Below, one piece after another: positions 19,661 through 26,961 of a stretch of 40,433 nt of DNA; the stretch's first letter is position 1, and each line of letters opens with the position of its first letter. The stretch spans positions 1-40,433 of the forward strand of contig JALUYL010000069.1 of assembly GCA_027012955.1 (NCBI GenBank). Direction: 5' to 3'. The notes under the pieces were generated by a model, which saw nothing but the letters and a program-made list of their open reading frames with translations, was not told where the DNA came from and searched no databases. Both the position numbers and the translations under genes were made by a program. This stretch comes from Sulfurovum sp. Its GTDB lineage: Bacteria; Campylobacterota; Campylobacteria; Campylobacterales; Sulfurovaceae.

Positions 19661-20555
19661 TTTTAATTCCTCTTCCTACACAGTATGCTTTGGCTGACAT
19701 CGCTTTTTTAGAAGCTGGTTGCAAAGTGCCTATCTTCAATGCTCCACTTTCACATCCTATAACAACAGCTTCATCTTCAAAATAAAGTACTTCCGAAGCT
19801 TTGTGGTTTTTCTGAGTTTCAATCAAACTTATCTCGTCAAACTTTGTACCATTACTGGTAAATATACCTGGCCAACCTTCAAATGCTTTATATTTGTTAT
19901 AAATACTCTGAGCATCATCAAAATCTATCTGCCCGTCAGATTTTTTAATCTTCTTACAGAGTGTTGCTTGGGCGTCATCTTGCTCCTCTGGTATAAGCTC
20001 TTTAAAGTTACGTATTGTATGTAAAGTAAGTTTGCATGCATCGTCTGTGAGTTGCTGCATTAATGCATTCAAACGCATATTTTTAGGGATGATAAACTCT
20101 ATTTTTTCAAGTATATCTCCCGTATCTAATCCTTCTTCCATCAACATAGAAGTCACACCTGTTTTTTTATCACCATTAAGTAATGATTGTTGTACCGGTG
20201 ATGCCCCTCTATACTGAGGTAAAATGGATGCATGAAGGTTCATGCATGGAGCAATATCTAGTATATTTTTAGGCAATATCTGCCCAAAAGCCGCCACGAT
20301 GATAAAATCTGGTTTCTCTTTTTCTATAGCCTCAAAAATACCCTCTTCAGAGAGTCTACTTGGCTGTAATACTTTTATATCATGTTCTTCTGCCAAAACC
20401 TTCACTGGTGGTGGTGTCAAAACCTTTTTACGTCCTACAGGACGGTCAGGCTGTGTTAACACTAATGATACATCCATATCTTCAACATTCACTAAAGCCT
20501 CTAATATCTCTTTTGCATAATGGGGTGTACCCATGTAAACTATTTTATTTTTCAC
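19641..20555 (-). CDS. fmt: methionyl-tRNA formyltransferase
   Basis: Fmt formylates the initiator Met-tRNA using 10-formyl-tetrahydrofolate. The 304 residues start KIVYMGTPHYAKEIL. The catalytic Asn106, His108 and Asp145 lie in MNLHASILPQYRGASPVQ and GLDTGDIL. The C-terminal OB-like domain follows. The start is GTG immediately after the stop of the HigA-like gene, with GAGG inside that gene as ribosome binding site. Thus fmt is now translated behind an acquired antitoxin gene rather than behind proB. Confidence 0.95.
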   Translation of the reverse strand: MKNKIVYMGTPHYAKEILEALVNVEDMDVSLVLTQPDRPVGRKKVLTPPPVKVLAEEHDIKVLQPSRLSEEGIFEAIEKEKPDFIIVAAFGQILPKNILDIAPCMNLHASILPQYRGASPVQQSLLNGDKKTGVTSMLMEEGLDTGDILEKIEFIIPKNMRLNALMQQLTDDACKLTLHTIRNFKELIPEEQDDAQATLCKKIKKSDGQIDFDDAQSIYNKYKAFEGWPGIFTSNGTKFDEISLIETQKNHKASEVLYFEDEAVVIGCESGALKIGTLQPASKKAMSAKAYCVGRGIKIGHTLF

Positions 20556-20861
20556 CTATGCTACCTCAAATTTCCCTATTTCTATCTCTTCTAGCTCTTT
20601 TTGCTTTTTCATACTCACCTTATATATATCAAATTGATTTTGTAGATTGAGCCATAACTGTGGAGAAGTGCCAAAGTACTTCGCCAGTTTCAGTGCCATC
20701 ACTGTTGTGATGCCTCTTTTTTCATTGACCAGTTCATTGATAGCACGAAAAGAGGTATGCAGTGCCTTTGCCAAATGACTTTGTGTCATACCAAGCGGTT
20801 CTAAAAACTCCTCTTTGAGTATCTCCCCTGCGTGTGTTGGCTGATTGTTTAGTTCTATCAT
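20556..20861 (-). CDS. orphan HigA-family antitoxin
   Basis: This 101-residue HTH protein begins with the typical HigA/VapI N-terminus (PTHAGEILKEEFLEPLGMTQSHLAKAL), followed by the recognition region SFRAINELVNEKRGITTVMALKLAKYFGTSPQLWLNLQ in pattern. HigA normally neutralises HigB, an mRNA interferase encoded just upstream. Here the 65 bases upstream and the next gene (20927-21190) contain no HigB-like sequence. It abuts fmt with no spacing. It may be an orphan regulator, an antitoxin relic or anti-addiction protein. An AGGAGG-like site (TTAGGAGGTTAAA) precedes the ATG. Confidence 0.85.
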   Translation of the reverse strand: MIELNNQPTHAGEILKEEFLEPLGMTQSHLAKALHTSFRAINELVNEKRGITTVMALKLAKYFGTSPQLWLNLQNQFDIYKVSMKKQKELEEIEIGKFEVA

Positions 20862-20926
20862 TTTAACCTCCTAATGGTAATCTGTAATTGTCACATCATA
20901 CGAGGACGGAGTGGGAGCAAAGGAAC

Positions 20927-21190
20927 TTATTTACATTCCCTTATTTTACGTCCCCATCTTGCATTAAGTTCTCCGTATTCTCCGTCTTCTTCTATCTCTT
21001 TAAACTCTTTTTTTTGCAGTTCTCTTTTTTGCAGTTCTTTTTCTTGAAGTTCTTGAATATACTCATCTTGCAACATCTTAGCTCTTAACTCTATGTAGAT
21101 AGAGTTTGCTTTAGCTTCATCTCCAGCAGTCATAGCTATAGATTTACCATTGATACCTTTGTCTTTAAATCCGTTTTCCAACTCTTCCAT
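20927..21190 (-). CDS. small charged protein of unknown function with pentapeptide repeats
   Basis: I do not recognise this 87-residue, highly charged protein. Residues 46-65 are four imperfect five-residue repeats (QELQE, KELQK, RELQK, KEFKE) encoded by 15-bp tandem repeats at 20996-21055, predicting a charged helix. The C-terminus is ELNARWGRKIRECK. It has no membrane segment. A 26-codon ORF precedes it with 3 bases between the TAA and this ATG, so the two probably form a unit. It sits in the accessory patch between fmt and proB. Confidence 0.55.
   Translation of the reverse strand: MEELENGFKDKGINGKSIAMTAGDEAKANSIYIELRAKMLQDEYIQELQEKELQKRELQKKEFKEIEEDGEYGELNARWGRKIRECK
20996..21055 (-). 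repeat. 15-bp imperfect tandem repeat, four units, within a coding region
   Basis: Four consecutive 15-base units of the type AAAGAACTGCAAAAA encode Q/K/R-E-L/F-Q/K-E/K in the 87-residue protein. Because the unit is a multiple of three, copy-number slippage would lengthen or shorten the helix without a frameshift. Confidence 0.6.
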
Positions 21191-21193
21191 AAC

Positions 21194-21274
21194 TTATGCA
21201 AAGAAATGGTTGTTAATTTCTTCTGTAGTGTCAACTGAAGTTTTAAGTTTTTTAACTAAATTTTTTAGAAACAT
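21194..21274 (-). CDS. possible 26-residue peptide upstream of the 87-residue gene
   Basis: An ATG with a well-placed AAGGAATTAAAT leader opens a 26-codon frame (MFLKNLVKKLKTSVDTTEE then INNHFFA) that ends in TAA, three bases before the ATG of the next gene. The peptide is amphipathic and basic at its N-terminus. A -10 element lies about 30 bases upstream. It could be a real small protein, a leader peptide coupling translation of the downstream gene, or a coincidence. Confidence 0.45.
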   Translation of the reverse strand: MFLKNLVKKLKTSVDTTEEINNHFFA

Positions 21275-21683
21275 ATTTAATTCCTTATCTGTTTATTTTG
21301 ATATTATAGCTACTTCTATACAACCTATTACTGAAGAGATTAGTTCCACTTGTAAATAAATAAAATCCCCACAAAAACCCATATTATTTCTTTGAACACA
21401 TTTATTTGAAGTACTACTCCATAGGTAAAACACAATCCCCTGATGGTTTTAACACCTAAAACAACATCCTGACTTTCACTTTAGTGTCAGGTGTTGAATA
21501 TATACTTTTATAAGCGCGTTATTAAAAACATTAATGTACAGCAACGCATAAACTTCGCCACACCATCAGCCCTTACGGAAAACATTAAACCTTATACATT
21601 TTACCCAACATGGTGAGTGTTACCCACTCTACAAAATTTTGCCTATGCATTAATGATAGAGAAACAAAGATACTCAGTGTATT
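21275..21683. other. 409-bp stretch without a recognisable gene
   Basis: I see no open frame above about 50 codons outside antisense overlap with vapC. A TATAAT (minus, 21303-21308) likely serves the small genes to its left. One short inverted repeat, CCTGAC/GTCAGG with a 12-base loop, is at 21468-21491. No tRNA-like cloverleaf, terminator with U tract or insertion sequence end is seen. The stretch may be decayed remains of an inserted element. Confidence 0.5.
21303..21308 (-). promoter_or_regulatory. -10 box upstream of the 26-residue/87-residue gene pair
   Basis: TATAAT on the minus strand, 29 bases before the 26-codon ORF. No -35 match is seen, as for most promoters in this window. Confidence 0.4.
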
Positions 21684-22121
21684 TCACAATAAAGACAGCC
21701 TCCTCAACGCTTCCTCACTACTAAGCACAGGCACATCCCCAGAAGCAAAGTTTTTATCATTTGTGACGATGTAGTCACATTTTTCTTTGCGTGCCATCAC
21801 ATACTGTATGGTATCTTCCAAGTCTTTGTATTTGTCGTTTCTTTCCATAAGTTCTATGGCTTCATCTACTTCTTTGTTTCCAAATTCAATAATAGAGATA
21901 AATTTACTTATTAATTTTATCTGCTGTAATGCTCCACTATTATTTAATTTTTTTCTCGTAATATAATATATAGTTGTTATCAAATCACAAGAGGTATAGA
22001 GTTTATACCTATCCATATTGTCAAACATACTATCCATAAATGCGATACTAGCTGCTGAAGATTTTCTACTGCTATCTGTTACATCAACAAATATATTGGC
22101 ATCTATAAAAAGTCTAATCAT
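21684..22121 (-). CDS. vapC: VapC-like PIN-domain ribonuclease toxin
   Basis: PIN-domain toxins cleave tRNA or rRNA and stop translation until neutralised. The 145 residues begin MIRLFIDANIFVDV, with the first acidic metal ligand Asp7. DLEDTIQYVMA (Glu102/Asp103) and YIVTNDKNF (Asn121-Asp122) supply the other acidic residues of the active site. It overlaps the antitoxin gene by 4 bases (ATGA), the usual arrangement. It may act as a stabilising or stress module, and its target cannot be read from sequence. Confidence 0.85.
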   Translation of the reverse strand: MIRLFIDANIFVDVTDSSRKSSAASIAFMDSMFDNMDRYKLYTSCDLITTIYYITRKKLNNSGALQQIKLISKFISIIEFGNKEVDEAIELMERNDKYKDLEDTIQYVMARKEKCDYIVTNDKNFASGDVPVLSSEEALRRLSLL

Positions 22122-22363
22122 ATATCATCTCTATTGGCTTTAATTACTTGAATATCTGGAGTATTTGCGTTAATAATGCCAAACATCTTTTTAGCTTCTT
22201 GTGTCAACTCTTTACGTCTATTTTTGTCTATATAGTCAGCTATTGCCTCAGCAACAATATGGCTCTTTTTCTTATGTGTCTCTTGTGCATAATTTTTTAA
22301 CGTCTCTACAACATTGGATGGTAAAGAGTACAACTCTTTTTTATACTCAACTTTTGCAGTCAT
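22118..22363 (-). CDS. vapB: antitoxin of the VapBC-type module
   Basis: This 81-residue partner has a ribbon-helix-helix N-terminus (VEYKKELYSLPSNVVETLKNYAQETHKKKSHIVAEAIADYI in pattern) for DNA binding and a C-terminal tail likely to bind the toxin (MFGIINANTPDIQVIKANRDDI). The ribosome binding site is AAAGGAG. Its promoter overlaps two direct repeats that look like its own operator. Confidence 0.8.
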   Translation of the reverse strand: MTAKVEYKKELYSLPSNVVETLKNYAQETHKKKSHIVAEAIADYIDKNRRKELTQEAKKMFGIINANTPDIQVIKANRDDI

Positions 22364-22374
22364 CCTAGCTCCTT

Positions 22375-22405
22375 TATATACTTTTTATTTAATAGTATAT
22401 ACTTT
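22375..22405 (-). promoter_or_regulatory. probable antitoxin operator: two direct repeats 21 bases apart
   Basis: The plus-strand decamer TATATACTTT occurs at 22375-22384 and again at 22396-22405, exactly 21 bases apart or two helical turns. The second copy covers the -10 box and extends into a palindrome AGTATATACT (22394-22403). Ribbon-helix-helix antitoxins commonly bind such repeats to repress their own operon. Confidence 0.6.
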
Positions 22406-22422
22406 ATAGAGTAAAATGTCAA
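22394..22422 (-). promoter_or_regulatory. consensus sigma-70 promoter of the vapBC pair
   Basis: On the minus strand TTGACA (22417-22422) is followed 17 bases later by TATACT (22394-22399), 30 bases before the antitoxin start. The -35 box begins just after the proB stop codon. It is the best match to the sigma-70 consensus in the window. Confidence 0.75.
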
Positions 22423-22424
22423 AC

Positions 22425-23186
22425 TTATTTTTTAAACAACGTTCCACCCACATGCTCACCATCAACAAGAAAAGCCTTGACATCACTAAGTTCAAATCCC
22501 GAAGCTAGAAACATCTCTCTACCATGTTTCATAAGAAAATCTGCCGATTGCAGTTTTGTAACTATACCACCTGTGGCAAATTCGTTATTGGGTGTATGTT
22601 CTGCTTCTAACTCATCTTGTGAAATTTCAGAGACTACTGCACGACGTTTTGCATCATCATATCGGTTAGGGTCTTTATCATAAAATGCATCTATGTCAGA
22701 AAGGATGATAAGTATCTGTGCATCAAAATAGTGTGCAACATGTGCTGAGAGTCTGTCATTGTCGCCAAATACAAGCTCTTCTACACTCACGGTGTCATTT
22801 TCATTGATGATAGGCACAACATTGTTCTCTAACAATGTATCTATAGCTACTTTTGCATGTTTAATATGCTTAGGAGAATCAAATACATCTGCAGAAAAAA
22901 GAACTTGAGAACAAAGCAAACCAAACTTCTCAAACTTCTCTTGATACATCTTAAGTAGGAGTGGTTGACCGATAGCAGCAAGCGCTTGTTTATTGGCTAC
23001 ATTGCCTCTATCTAAAGGTAACAATGTATAGCCAGCAGCCACAGCACCCGAGCTCACAAGAATGACTTCATACTTATGAGCTTTGAGTTCTGCAATGAGT
23101 TGTACCAATGCTAACATACGCATACTGGCGACAGCACCATCTTGGGTGAGTACATGAGACCCAACTTTTATGACTAACCGTTGCAT
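22425..23186 (-). CDS. proB: glutamate 5-kinase, short form without PUA domain
   Basis: ProB phosphorylates glutamate, the first and feedback-controlled step of proline synthesis. The amino acid kinase fold is clear: [42 protein letters not shown] and GTGGI-like [13 protein letters not shown]. It lacks the C-terminal PUA domain of the E. coli enzyme, as in other Campylobacterota. I choose the ATG at 23186 because AGGAG lies at proper spacing; a GTG at 23192 would overlap that site. It follows obgE by only a few bases. Downstream, the usual neighbour fmt has been displaced by 1.9 kb of accessory DNA. Confidence 0.93.
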   Translation of the reverse strand: MQRLVIKVGSHVLTQDGAVASMRMLALVQLIAELKAHKYEVILVSSGAVAAGYTLLPLDRGNVANKQALAAIGQPLLLKMYQEKFEKFGLLCSQVLFSADVFDSPKHIKHAKVAIDTLLENNVVPIINENDTVSVEELVFGDNDRLSAHVAHYFDAQILIILSDIDAFYDKDPNRYDDAKRRAVVSEISQDELEAEHTPNNEFATGGIVTKLQSADFLMKHGREMFLASGFELSDVKAFLVDGEHVGGTLFKK

Positions 23187-23194
23187 ACTCACTC

Positions 23195-24307
23195 CTAAGC
23201 CTCGTTTTCTTCTTTTACACTTTTGATGAAATCACCTAATGCATAGCGTAGAGGTTCCGTATTTATATGTGCTACAGAAGAAATAGGAAGTACAAAAAGT
23301 GGCTTCTCTTCAGGAAGTTTTACACCAAAGTCTTTTTCAAACCCATAGGAGATGTAGTCTTCTTTTGCCTTATATTGACTAAGCGTTTTATTGGCTTCAA
23401 GGTCAATATCTTTTAAAAATGTTTCTGTTAAGGCATTAACTTCATCTCGTGATAGAGAATCTATCTTCGTTATGGCTATAGCATGTTTACGTGTTGCCAA
23501 AGTCTCAGAATAACGCGTGAGTTCAACAAGCAGTGTTTCATACTGGTATTTCATCTCTCTATAGTTTGCTGCATCAATCATAAGCAGTAATGTTTTCGTA
23601 CGCTCAATGTGCCTTAAAAACTCTAATCCAAGCCCTCTTCCATCACTTGCACCCTCGATAATACCAGGGATGTCTGCCATCATAAATGAATCAAAATCAC
23701 CCATATGCACCACACCTAGTTTTGGTGTGAGTGTTGTAAACTCATAGTTGGCAACCTGTGGTCTAGCATTTGAAAGTGTGGCGATGAGAGTAGACTTTCC
23801 TACATTTGGATACCCTACAAGACCTACATCGGCTATGAGTTTCATCTCAAGTCTTATCTGCTTGCTGATTCCAGGAAGCCCAGGTTGTGCATAGGTTGGT
23901 CTTTGGTTACTTGAAGATTTAAAGTGCATGTTTCCAAGTCCACCTTTTCCACCTTCTAAAAAGAGTACTGTTTCTCCTTCTGTTAGCAAATCCATAAGTT
24001 CTTCACCAGTCTCCATATCTACCACAGTAGTTCCTGGAGGTACGGTAACAATCAAGTCTTGACCTTTGCGTCCGTAACATTTACTCCCAGTTCCTGGCTG
24101 ACCATTTTCTGCTTTCATATGCACGCGTCCACGAAGTCCTGAGAGAGTATCGGTATTGTTATCTACTTTAAAAAAGACCGCACCACCACGACCACCATCT
24201 CCACCATCGGGACCACCATTAGCTACAAATTTCTCTGTCCAAAAAGAGATGGAACCCGCGCCACCTTTTCCAGAACTCACCATAAGTTCTACACTATCTA
24301 CAAACAT
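23195..24307 (-). CDS. obgE: GTPase ObgE/CgtA
   Basis: ObgE is an essential GTPase linked to 50S ribosome assembly and stress control. The 370 residues contain the glycine-rich Obg domain (about 1-158, [29 protein letters not shown]). The GTPase domain has G1 GYPNVGKS at 165-172, DIPG (G3) and TKID (G4). The usual context is directly after rpmA, but here a plus-strand lipoprotein gene intervenes, so obgE needs its own promoter. Confidence 0.96.
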   Translation of the reverse strand: MFVDSVELMVSSGKGGAGSISFWTEKFVANGGPDGGDGGRGGAVFFKVDNNTDTLSGLRGRVHMKAENGQPGTGSKCYGRKGQDLIVTVPPGTTVVDMETGEELMDLLTEGETVLFLEGGKGGLGNMHFKSSSNQRPTYAQPGLPGISKQIRLEMKLIADVGLVGYPNVGKSTLIATLSNARPQVANYEFTTLTPKLGVVHMGDFDSFMMADIPGIIEGASDGRGLGLEFLRHIERTKTLLLMIDAANYREMKYQYETLLVELTRYSETLATRKHAIAITKIDSLSRDEVNALTETFLKDIDLEANKTLSQYKAKEDYISYGFEKDFGVKLPEEKPLFVLPISSVAHINTEPLRYALGDFIKSVKEENEA

Positions 24308-24369
24308 TCATTACACCTTTACTTCTATGAAAACCACTCACATTTTGAGTAGAATAAATTAATTACGTG

Positions 24370-24375
24370 ATTATA
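24370..24375 (-). promoter_or_regulatory. -10 box of the obgE-proB transcript
   Basis: On the minus strand TATAAT followed by CACG lies 63 bases before obgE. Similar TATAAT-CACG sequences precede rplU and ileS. It is close to the divergent promoter at 24398. Confidence 0.45.
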
Positions 24376-24394
24376 TCTAAATTGAGGAAATTAT

Positions 24395-24403
24395 TGCTAT
24401 AAT
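24395..24403 (+). promoter_or_regulatory. extended -10 promoter of the small lipoprotein gene
   Basis: TGCTATAAT is an extended -10 element 28 bases before the start at 24431. It lies back to back with the obgE promoter. Confidence 0.5.
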
Positions 24404-24430
24404 CCATCTATTAATTTAAAAGGAATGAAT

Positions 24431-24739
24431 ATGTCTAAAGCAAAACATCTATCAATCATATTTTCATTTTCTCTCTCAGTTATGTTTACAGGATGTGCGA
24501 CAAGCCGTATACCAGAAAGTGAAGGTGGATACTATCATGAAAAAATTTATTTTGGGAAAGATTTATCTACTAACATGCAAAAAGGTATCGTAGATGGCTG
24601 TATCACAGCAAAAGGGCATTATAAAAAATCTCACACACGGTTTAACCATGACAAAGACTATTATGAAGGATGGTTTTTAGGTCGTAAACAGTGTAAACAT
24701 TTATTGAAGTTTGATGAAAAAGGAGATATTATTTCATAG
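24431..24739 (+). CDS. small lipoprotein of unknown function
   Basis: The 102-residue protein has a signal peptide ending in MFTGC, with lipidated Cys22. The mature part carries two further Cys residues (DGCITAKGHY, GRKQCKHLL) and several Tyr/Trp residues (DYYEGWFLGRKQC), suggesting a compact disulfide-bonded domain. I prefer the ATG at 24431 because AAAGGA is six bases upstream; the ATG at 24425 touches that site. It separates rpmA from obgE on the opposite strand and has its own promoter and terminator, so it is a free-standing insertion in a conserved cluster. Confidence 0.75.
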   Translation: MSKAKHLSIIFSFSLSVMFTGCATSRIPESEGGYYHEKIYFGKDLSTNMQKGIVDGCITAKGHYKKSHTRFNHDKDYYEGWFLGRKQCKHLLKFDEKGDIIS

Positions 24740-24780
24740 AAAACTCCTAGAGAGTTTGTAAATGAGTGTAAAAGTGTAAC

Positions 24781-24806
24781 AAAAGCTATCTAAAGAGATA
24801 GCTTTT
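24781..24806. terminator. bidirectional terminator between the lipoprotein gene and rpmA
   Basis: A perfect 11-bp stem, AAAAGCTATCT with AGATAGCTTTT, closes an AAAG loop. The stem ends give Ts on both strands, and it sits between two converging genes, so it can end transcripts from both sides. Confidence 0.75.
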
Positions 24807-24815
24807 AAAGAGTGA

Positions 24816-25070
24816 CTATGCAGGTATTACTGAAACTTTTTTCTGAGTAGAAGTTCTGTTATCAAATTTAACTACACCTTCAACAAGTGCAAATATAGTA
24901 TGGTCTTTACCCATTCCTACACCATTACCTGGGTGAACTTTAGTTCCTCTTTGTCTGATGATAATGTTACCAGGAATTACTGCTTCCCCACCAAATTTTT
25001 TAACGCCTAAACGACGTCCAGCTGAATCACGGTTATTCTGAGTGGACCCTTGTCCTTTCTTGTGTGCCAT
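24816..25070 (-). CDS. rpmA: 50S ribosomal protein L27
   Basis: L27 reaches the peptidyl transferase centre of the ribosome. The 84 residues begin [20 protein letters not shown] and continue with [19 protein letters not shown], the family signature. No N-terminal cleavage extension of the Firmicutes kind is present. It follows rplU by 31 bases and ends at the bidirectional terminator. Confidence 0.97.
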   Translation of the reverse strand: MAHKKGQGSTQNNRDSAGRRLGVKKFGGEAVIPGNIIIRQRGTKVHPGNGVGMGKDHTIFALVEGVVKFDNRTSTQKKVSVIPA

Positions 25071-25101
25071 ACTGTGCTCCTTCTTTTAATTAATTTGCGA
25101 T

Positions 25102-25407
25102 TTACGCGATTTTAGTAATTCTAACTCTTGTAAAGTCTCTTCTGAAACCACGTTTGAGTTTTGAATCTTTTCTTCTTCTTTTCTTGTAGATGATAACTTT
25201 TTTATCTCTACCTTCATTGATCACTTCACCTTTAACTACTGCGCCTTCTACGAAAGGAGTACCTACAGTTAAGTCACCATTGTCTAGTGCTAGAACTTCT
25301 TTAAATTCTACAGCTGATTTTGGATCAAGACCCATGTTGTCAAAACAGATGATATCACCCTCTTGAACTTTGAATTGTTGACCACTTGCTTTAATGATTG
25401 CGTACAT
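25102..25407 (-). CDS. rplU: 50S ribosomal protein L21
   Basis: L21 binds 23S rRNA in the large subunit. The 101 residues [18 protein letters not shown] through [23 protein letters not shown] match the family in length and basic C-terminus. It is the first gene of rplU-rpmA, with a -10 box 42 bases upstream. Confidence 0.97.
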   Translation of the reverse strand: MYAIIKASGQQFKVQEGDIICFDNMGLDPKSAVEFKEVLALDNGDLTVGTPFVEGAVVKGEVINEGRDKKVIIYKKRRRKDSKLKRGFRRDFTRVRITKIA

Positions 25408-25448
25408 TGCAAACCCTTTGTTATTCGATGTTTTTTAAAAAGTTCGTG

Positions 25449-25454
25449 ATTATA
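25449..25454 (-). promoter_or_regulatory. -10 box of the rplU-rpmA operon
   Basis: On the minus strand GGGTATAATCACG carries a consensus TATAAT 42 bases upstream of rplU. No -35 consensus is seen. Confidence 0.5.
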
Positions 25455-25508
25455 CCCAAAACTATTTTAATCTAATTTGAAATATAGATACTATTTGACT
25501 ATATAAGT

Positions 25509-25898
25509 CTAAAAAGTATAATCTGCTCCCGCAAGTGCTATACATTCTATCTCAACCAATGCATTTTTAGGTAAAGTTTTTACAGCTATCGTACTACGTG
25601 CCGGCTTGTGTGCACAAAAGTAATGTGCGTACACATTATTGACTGTAGTAAAGTCGTCCATATCTGCCAAATATATAGTTGTTTTAATCACATCATTAAA
25701 GTGTGCACCCGCAGCTTCTAGTACATAAAAAAGGTTTTTCATCACTTGGTGTGTTTGATGTTCAACATCTCTTGTCTCCATCGTACCATCTGGTTTTAAT
25801 GCAATCTGTCCAGAGGTATAGATAAATCCATTTGCTTCTATCGCCTGTGAGTATGGTCCTATCGCTGCTGGTGCCTCTTTTGTTTCTATAAATTTCAT
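25509..25898 (-). CDS. ridA: 2-iminobutanoate/2-iminopropanoate deaminase RidA
   Basis: RidA hydrolyses reactive enamine/imine intermediates released by PLP enzymes. The 129 residues contain IGPYSQAIEANGFIYTSGQI, the conserved Arg101 (in KPARSTIAV) that binds the substrate carboxylate, and the C-terminal VEIECIAL. Full length for the family. It lies 12 bases after a small lipoprotein gene. Confidence 0.93.
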   Translation of the reverse strand: MKFIETKEAPAAIGPYSQAIEANGFIYTSGQIALKPDGTMETRDVEHQTHQVMKNLFYVLEAAGAHFNDVIKTTIYLADMDDFTTVNNVYAHYFCAHKPARSTIAVKTLPKNALVEIECIALAGADYTF

Positions 25899-25910
25899 GT
25901 TTTGTTCCCT

Positions 25911-26252
25911 TTAGTTTGTATTTCTTTCATAGAAGATGTAAGATGTTGAGTAGTCTGAAAATTCAAAATAGACTTTTTTCTCCCCCTTGTCTTTTTTACC
26001 ATTTAAATTTAAATCATCAATCCCATAGCCATATCTATATGGTCTTGCTCCACCATCCGTTGTACCTTTTGCTGTTGATAACTTATCGATGTTGATAAAT
26101 TTATGTACAAGTTTATCTCCTGCATAGATATCAAGCACTCCATTAGTTCCTGTCCAGTTTTGAAGTGAACGGCTCAAGCTGTTTTGTGTCTCTTGCGTAC
26201 ATGCAGTTAAAAGTAACAATGCGACACCTATTAAAAATAATTTTAATTTCAT
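25911..26252 (-). CDS. small lipoprotein of unknown function
   Basis: The 113-residue protein has a signal peptide ending in LLTAC with lipidated Cys18. The mature part contains the acidic loop DDLNLNGKKDKGEKK, which resembles an EF-hand or dockerin-like calcium loop, and ends in aromatic-rich YSTSYIFYERNTN. I choose the start at 26252 because GAGGAGA is correctly placed. A longer frame extends to 26339 into the ThiF-family gene but lacks a site and would bury the signal peptide. Confidence 0.7.
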   Translation of the reverse strand: MKLKLFLIGVALLLLTACTQETQNSLSRSLQNWTGTNGVLDIYAGDKLVHKFINIDKLSTAKGTTDGGARPYRYGYGIDDLNLNGKKDKGEKKVYFEFSDYSTSYIFYERNTN

Positions 26253-26286
26253 AGTCTTCTCCTCAATTTTTAATATTGTAACACTA

Positions 26287-26961
26287 TTAGGCTTTTGGCA
26301 TTCCAAATTTCTGAGTAATAAGTTCACCTTCATCATCAAAATAGAGATAATACAACTTATCTTTCTTCACGGGCAAGCCTGCTAAATATCTCAATGCCAA
26401 GTTTGCTTGCAATGACCCAATATGCATCACAATAGGTGCAGTAATTCCACCGGGTTTATGATCTGAGATATTAAAGACTTGAAAGTTTGCCTCATCAAAG
26501 AAACAGACTTGTCCGTTGAACTCTTCTACAGAAGCATATACCCATGGCGTGTTTGTTGCTTTGGCATGTTTGTCTATCTCTCCACGTACAGGTAGGTTAT
26601 CGGTAGCATCAAGTATGAGGTCATAGCTGTTACACATCTCTTGAAAATCTTCAAAACGCATATCAAAAGCCACTGCTTTGACAAAAGGATTTTTCGACTC
26701 CACAAGTGCACATACAGCTTTGGCTTTATTTTTGCCTTCATCATTCAGAGTAAAGGCTATCTGTCTGTGAATGTTATGAGAAGAGACCGTATCAAAGTCA
26801 ACCATATGTATCTCACCTATACCTGAAGTCCCCAGTGCCATAGCAAGCGTACAGCCAAGTCCACCCGAACCGATAATAGCGATTTTCTTTTTTTCCAAAT
26901 TCTGTTGAACGCTAGAACCCCATAGTTGTATCTGTCTATTAAAGTATTCATTTTGTGTCAT
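26287..26961 (-). CDS. MoeB/ThiF/HesA-family adenylyltransferase
   Basis: Proteins of this family adenylate the C-terminal glycine of small sulfur-carrier proteins (MoaD, ThiS) for molybdopterin, thiamine or sulfur transfer. The nucleotide-binding loop IGSGGLGC is at 30-37. VDFDTVSSHNIHRQ and LDATDNLPVRGEID are the ATP and substrate motifs. At 224 residues it lacks the CxxC zinc cysteines and rhodanese domain of longer members. It overlaps the upstream Abi-like gene by 4 bases. No carrier-protein gene is nearby, so the pathway is uncertain. Confidence 0.82.
   Translation of the reverse strand: MTQNEYFNRQIQLWGSSVQQNLEKKKIAIIGSGGLGCTLAMALGTSGIGEIHMVDFDTVSSHNIHRQIAFTLNDEGKNKAKAVCALVESKNPFVKAVAFDMRFEDFQEMCNSYDLILDATDNLPVRGEIDKHAKATNTPWVYASVEEFNGQVCFFDEANFQVFNISDHKPGGITAPIVMHIGSLQANLALRYLAGLPVKKDKLYYLYFDDEGELITQKFGMPKA

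Noticed and set aside
20862-20926. Possible HigB toxin gene upstream of the HigA-like gene
   Set aside because: The interval is only 65 bases and the next gene encodes a charged repeat protein without HigB features.
21275-21683. Possible integron attC site or insertion sequence remnant
   Set aside because: No pair of core sites, no terminal inverted repeats and no transposase-like frame were found; only one short inverted repeat is present.
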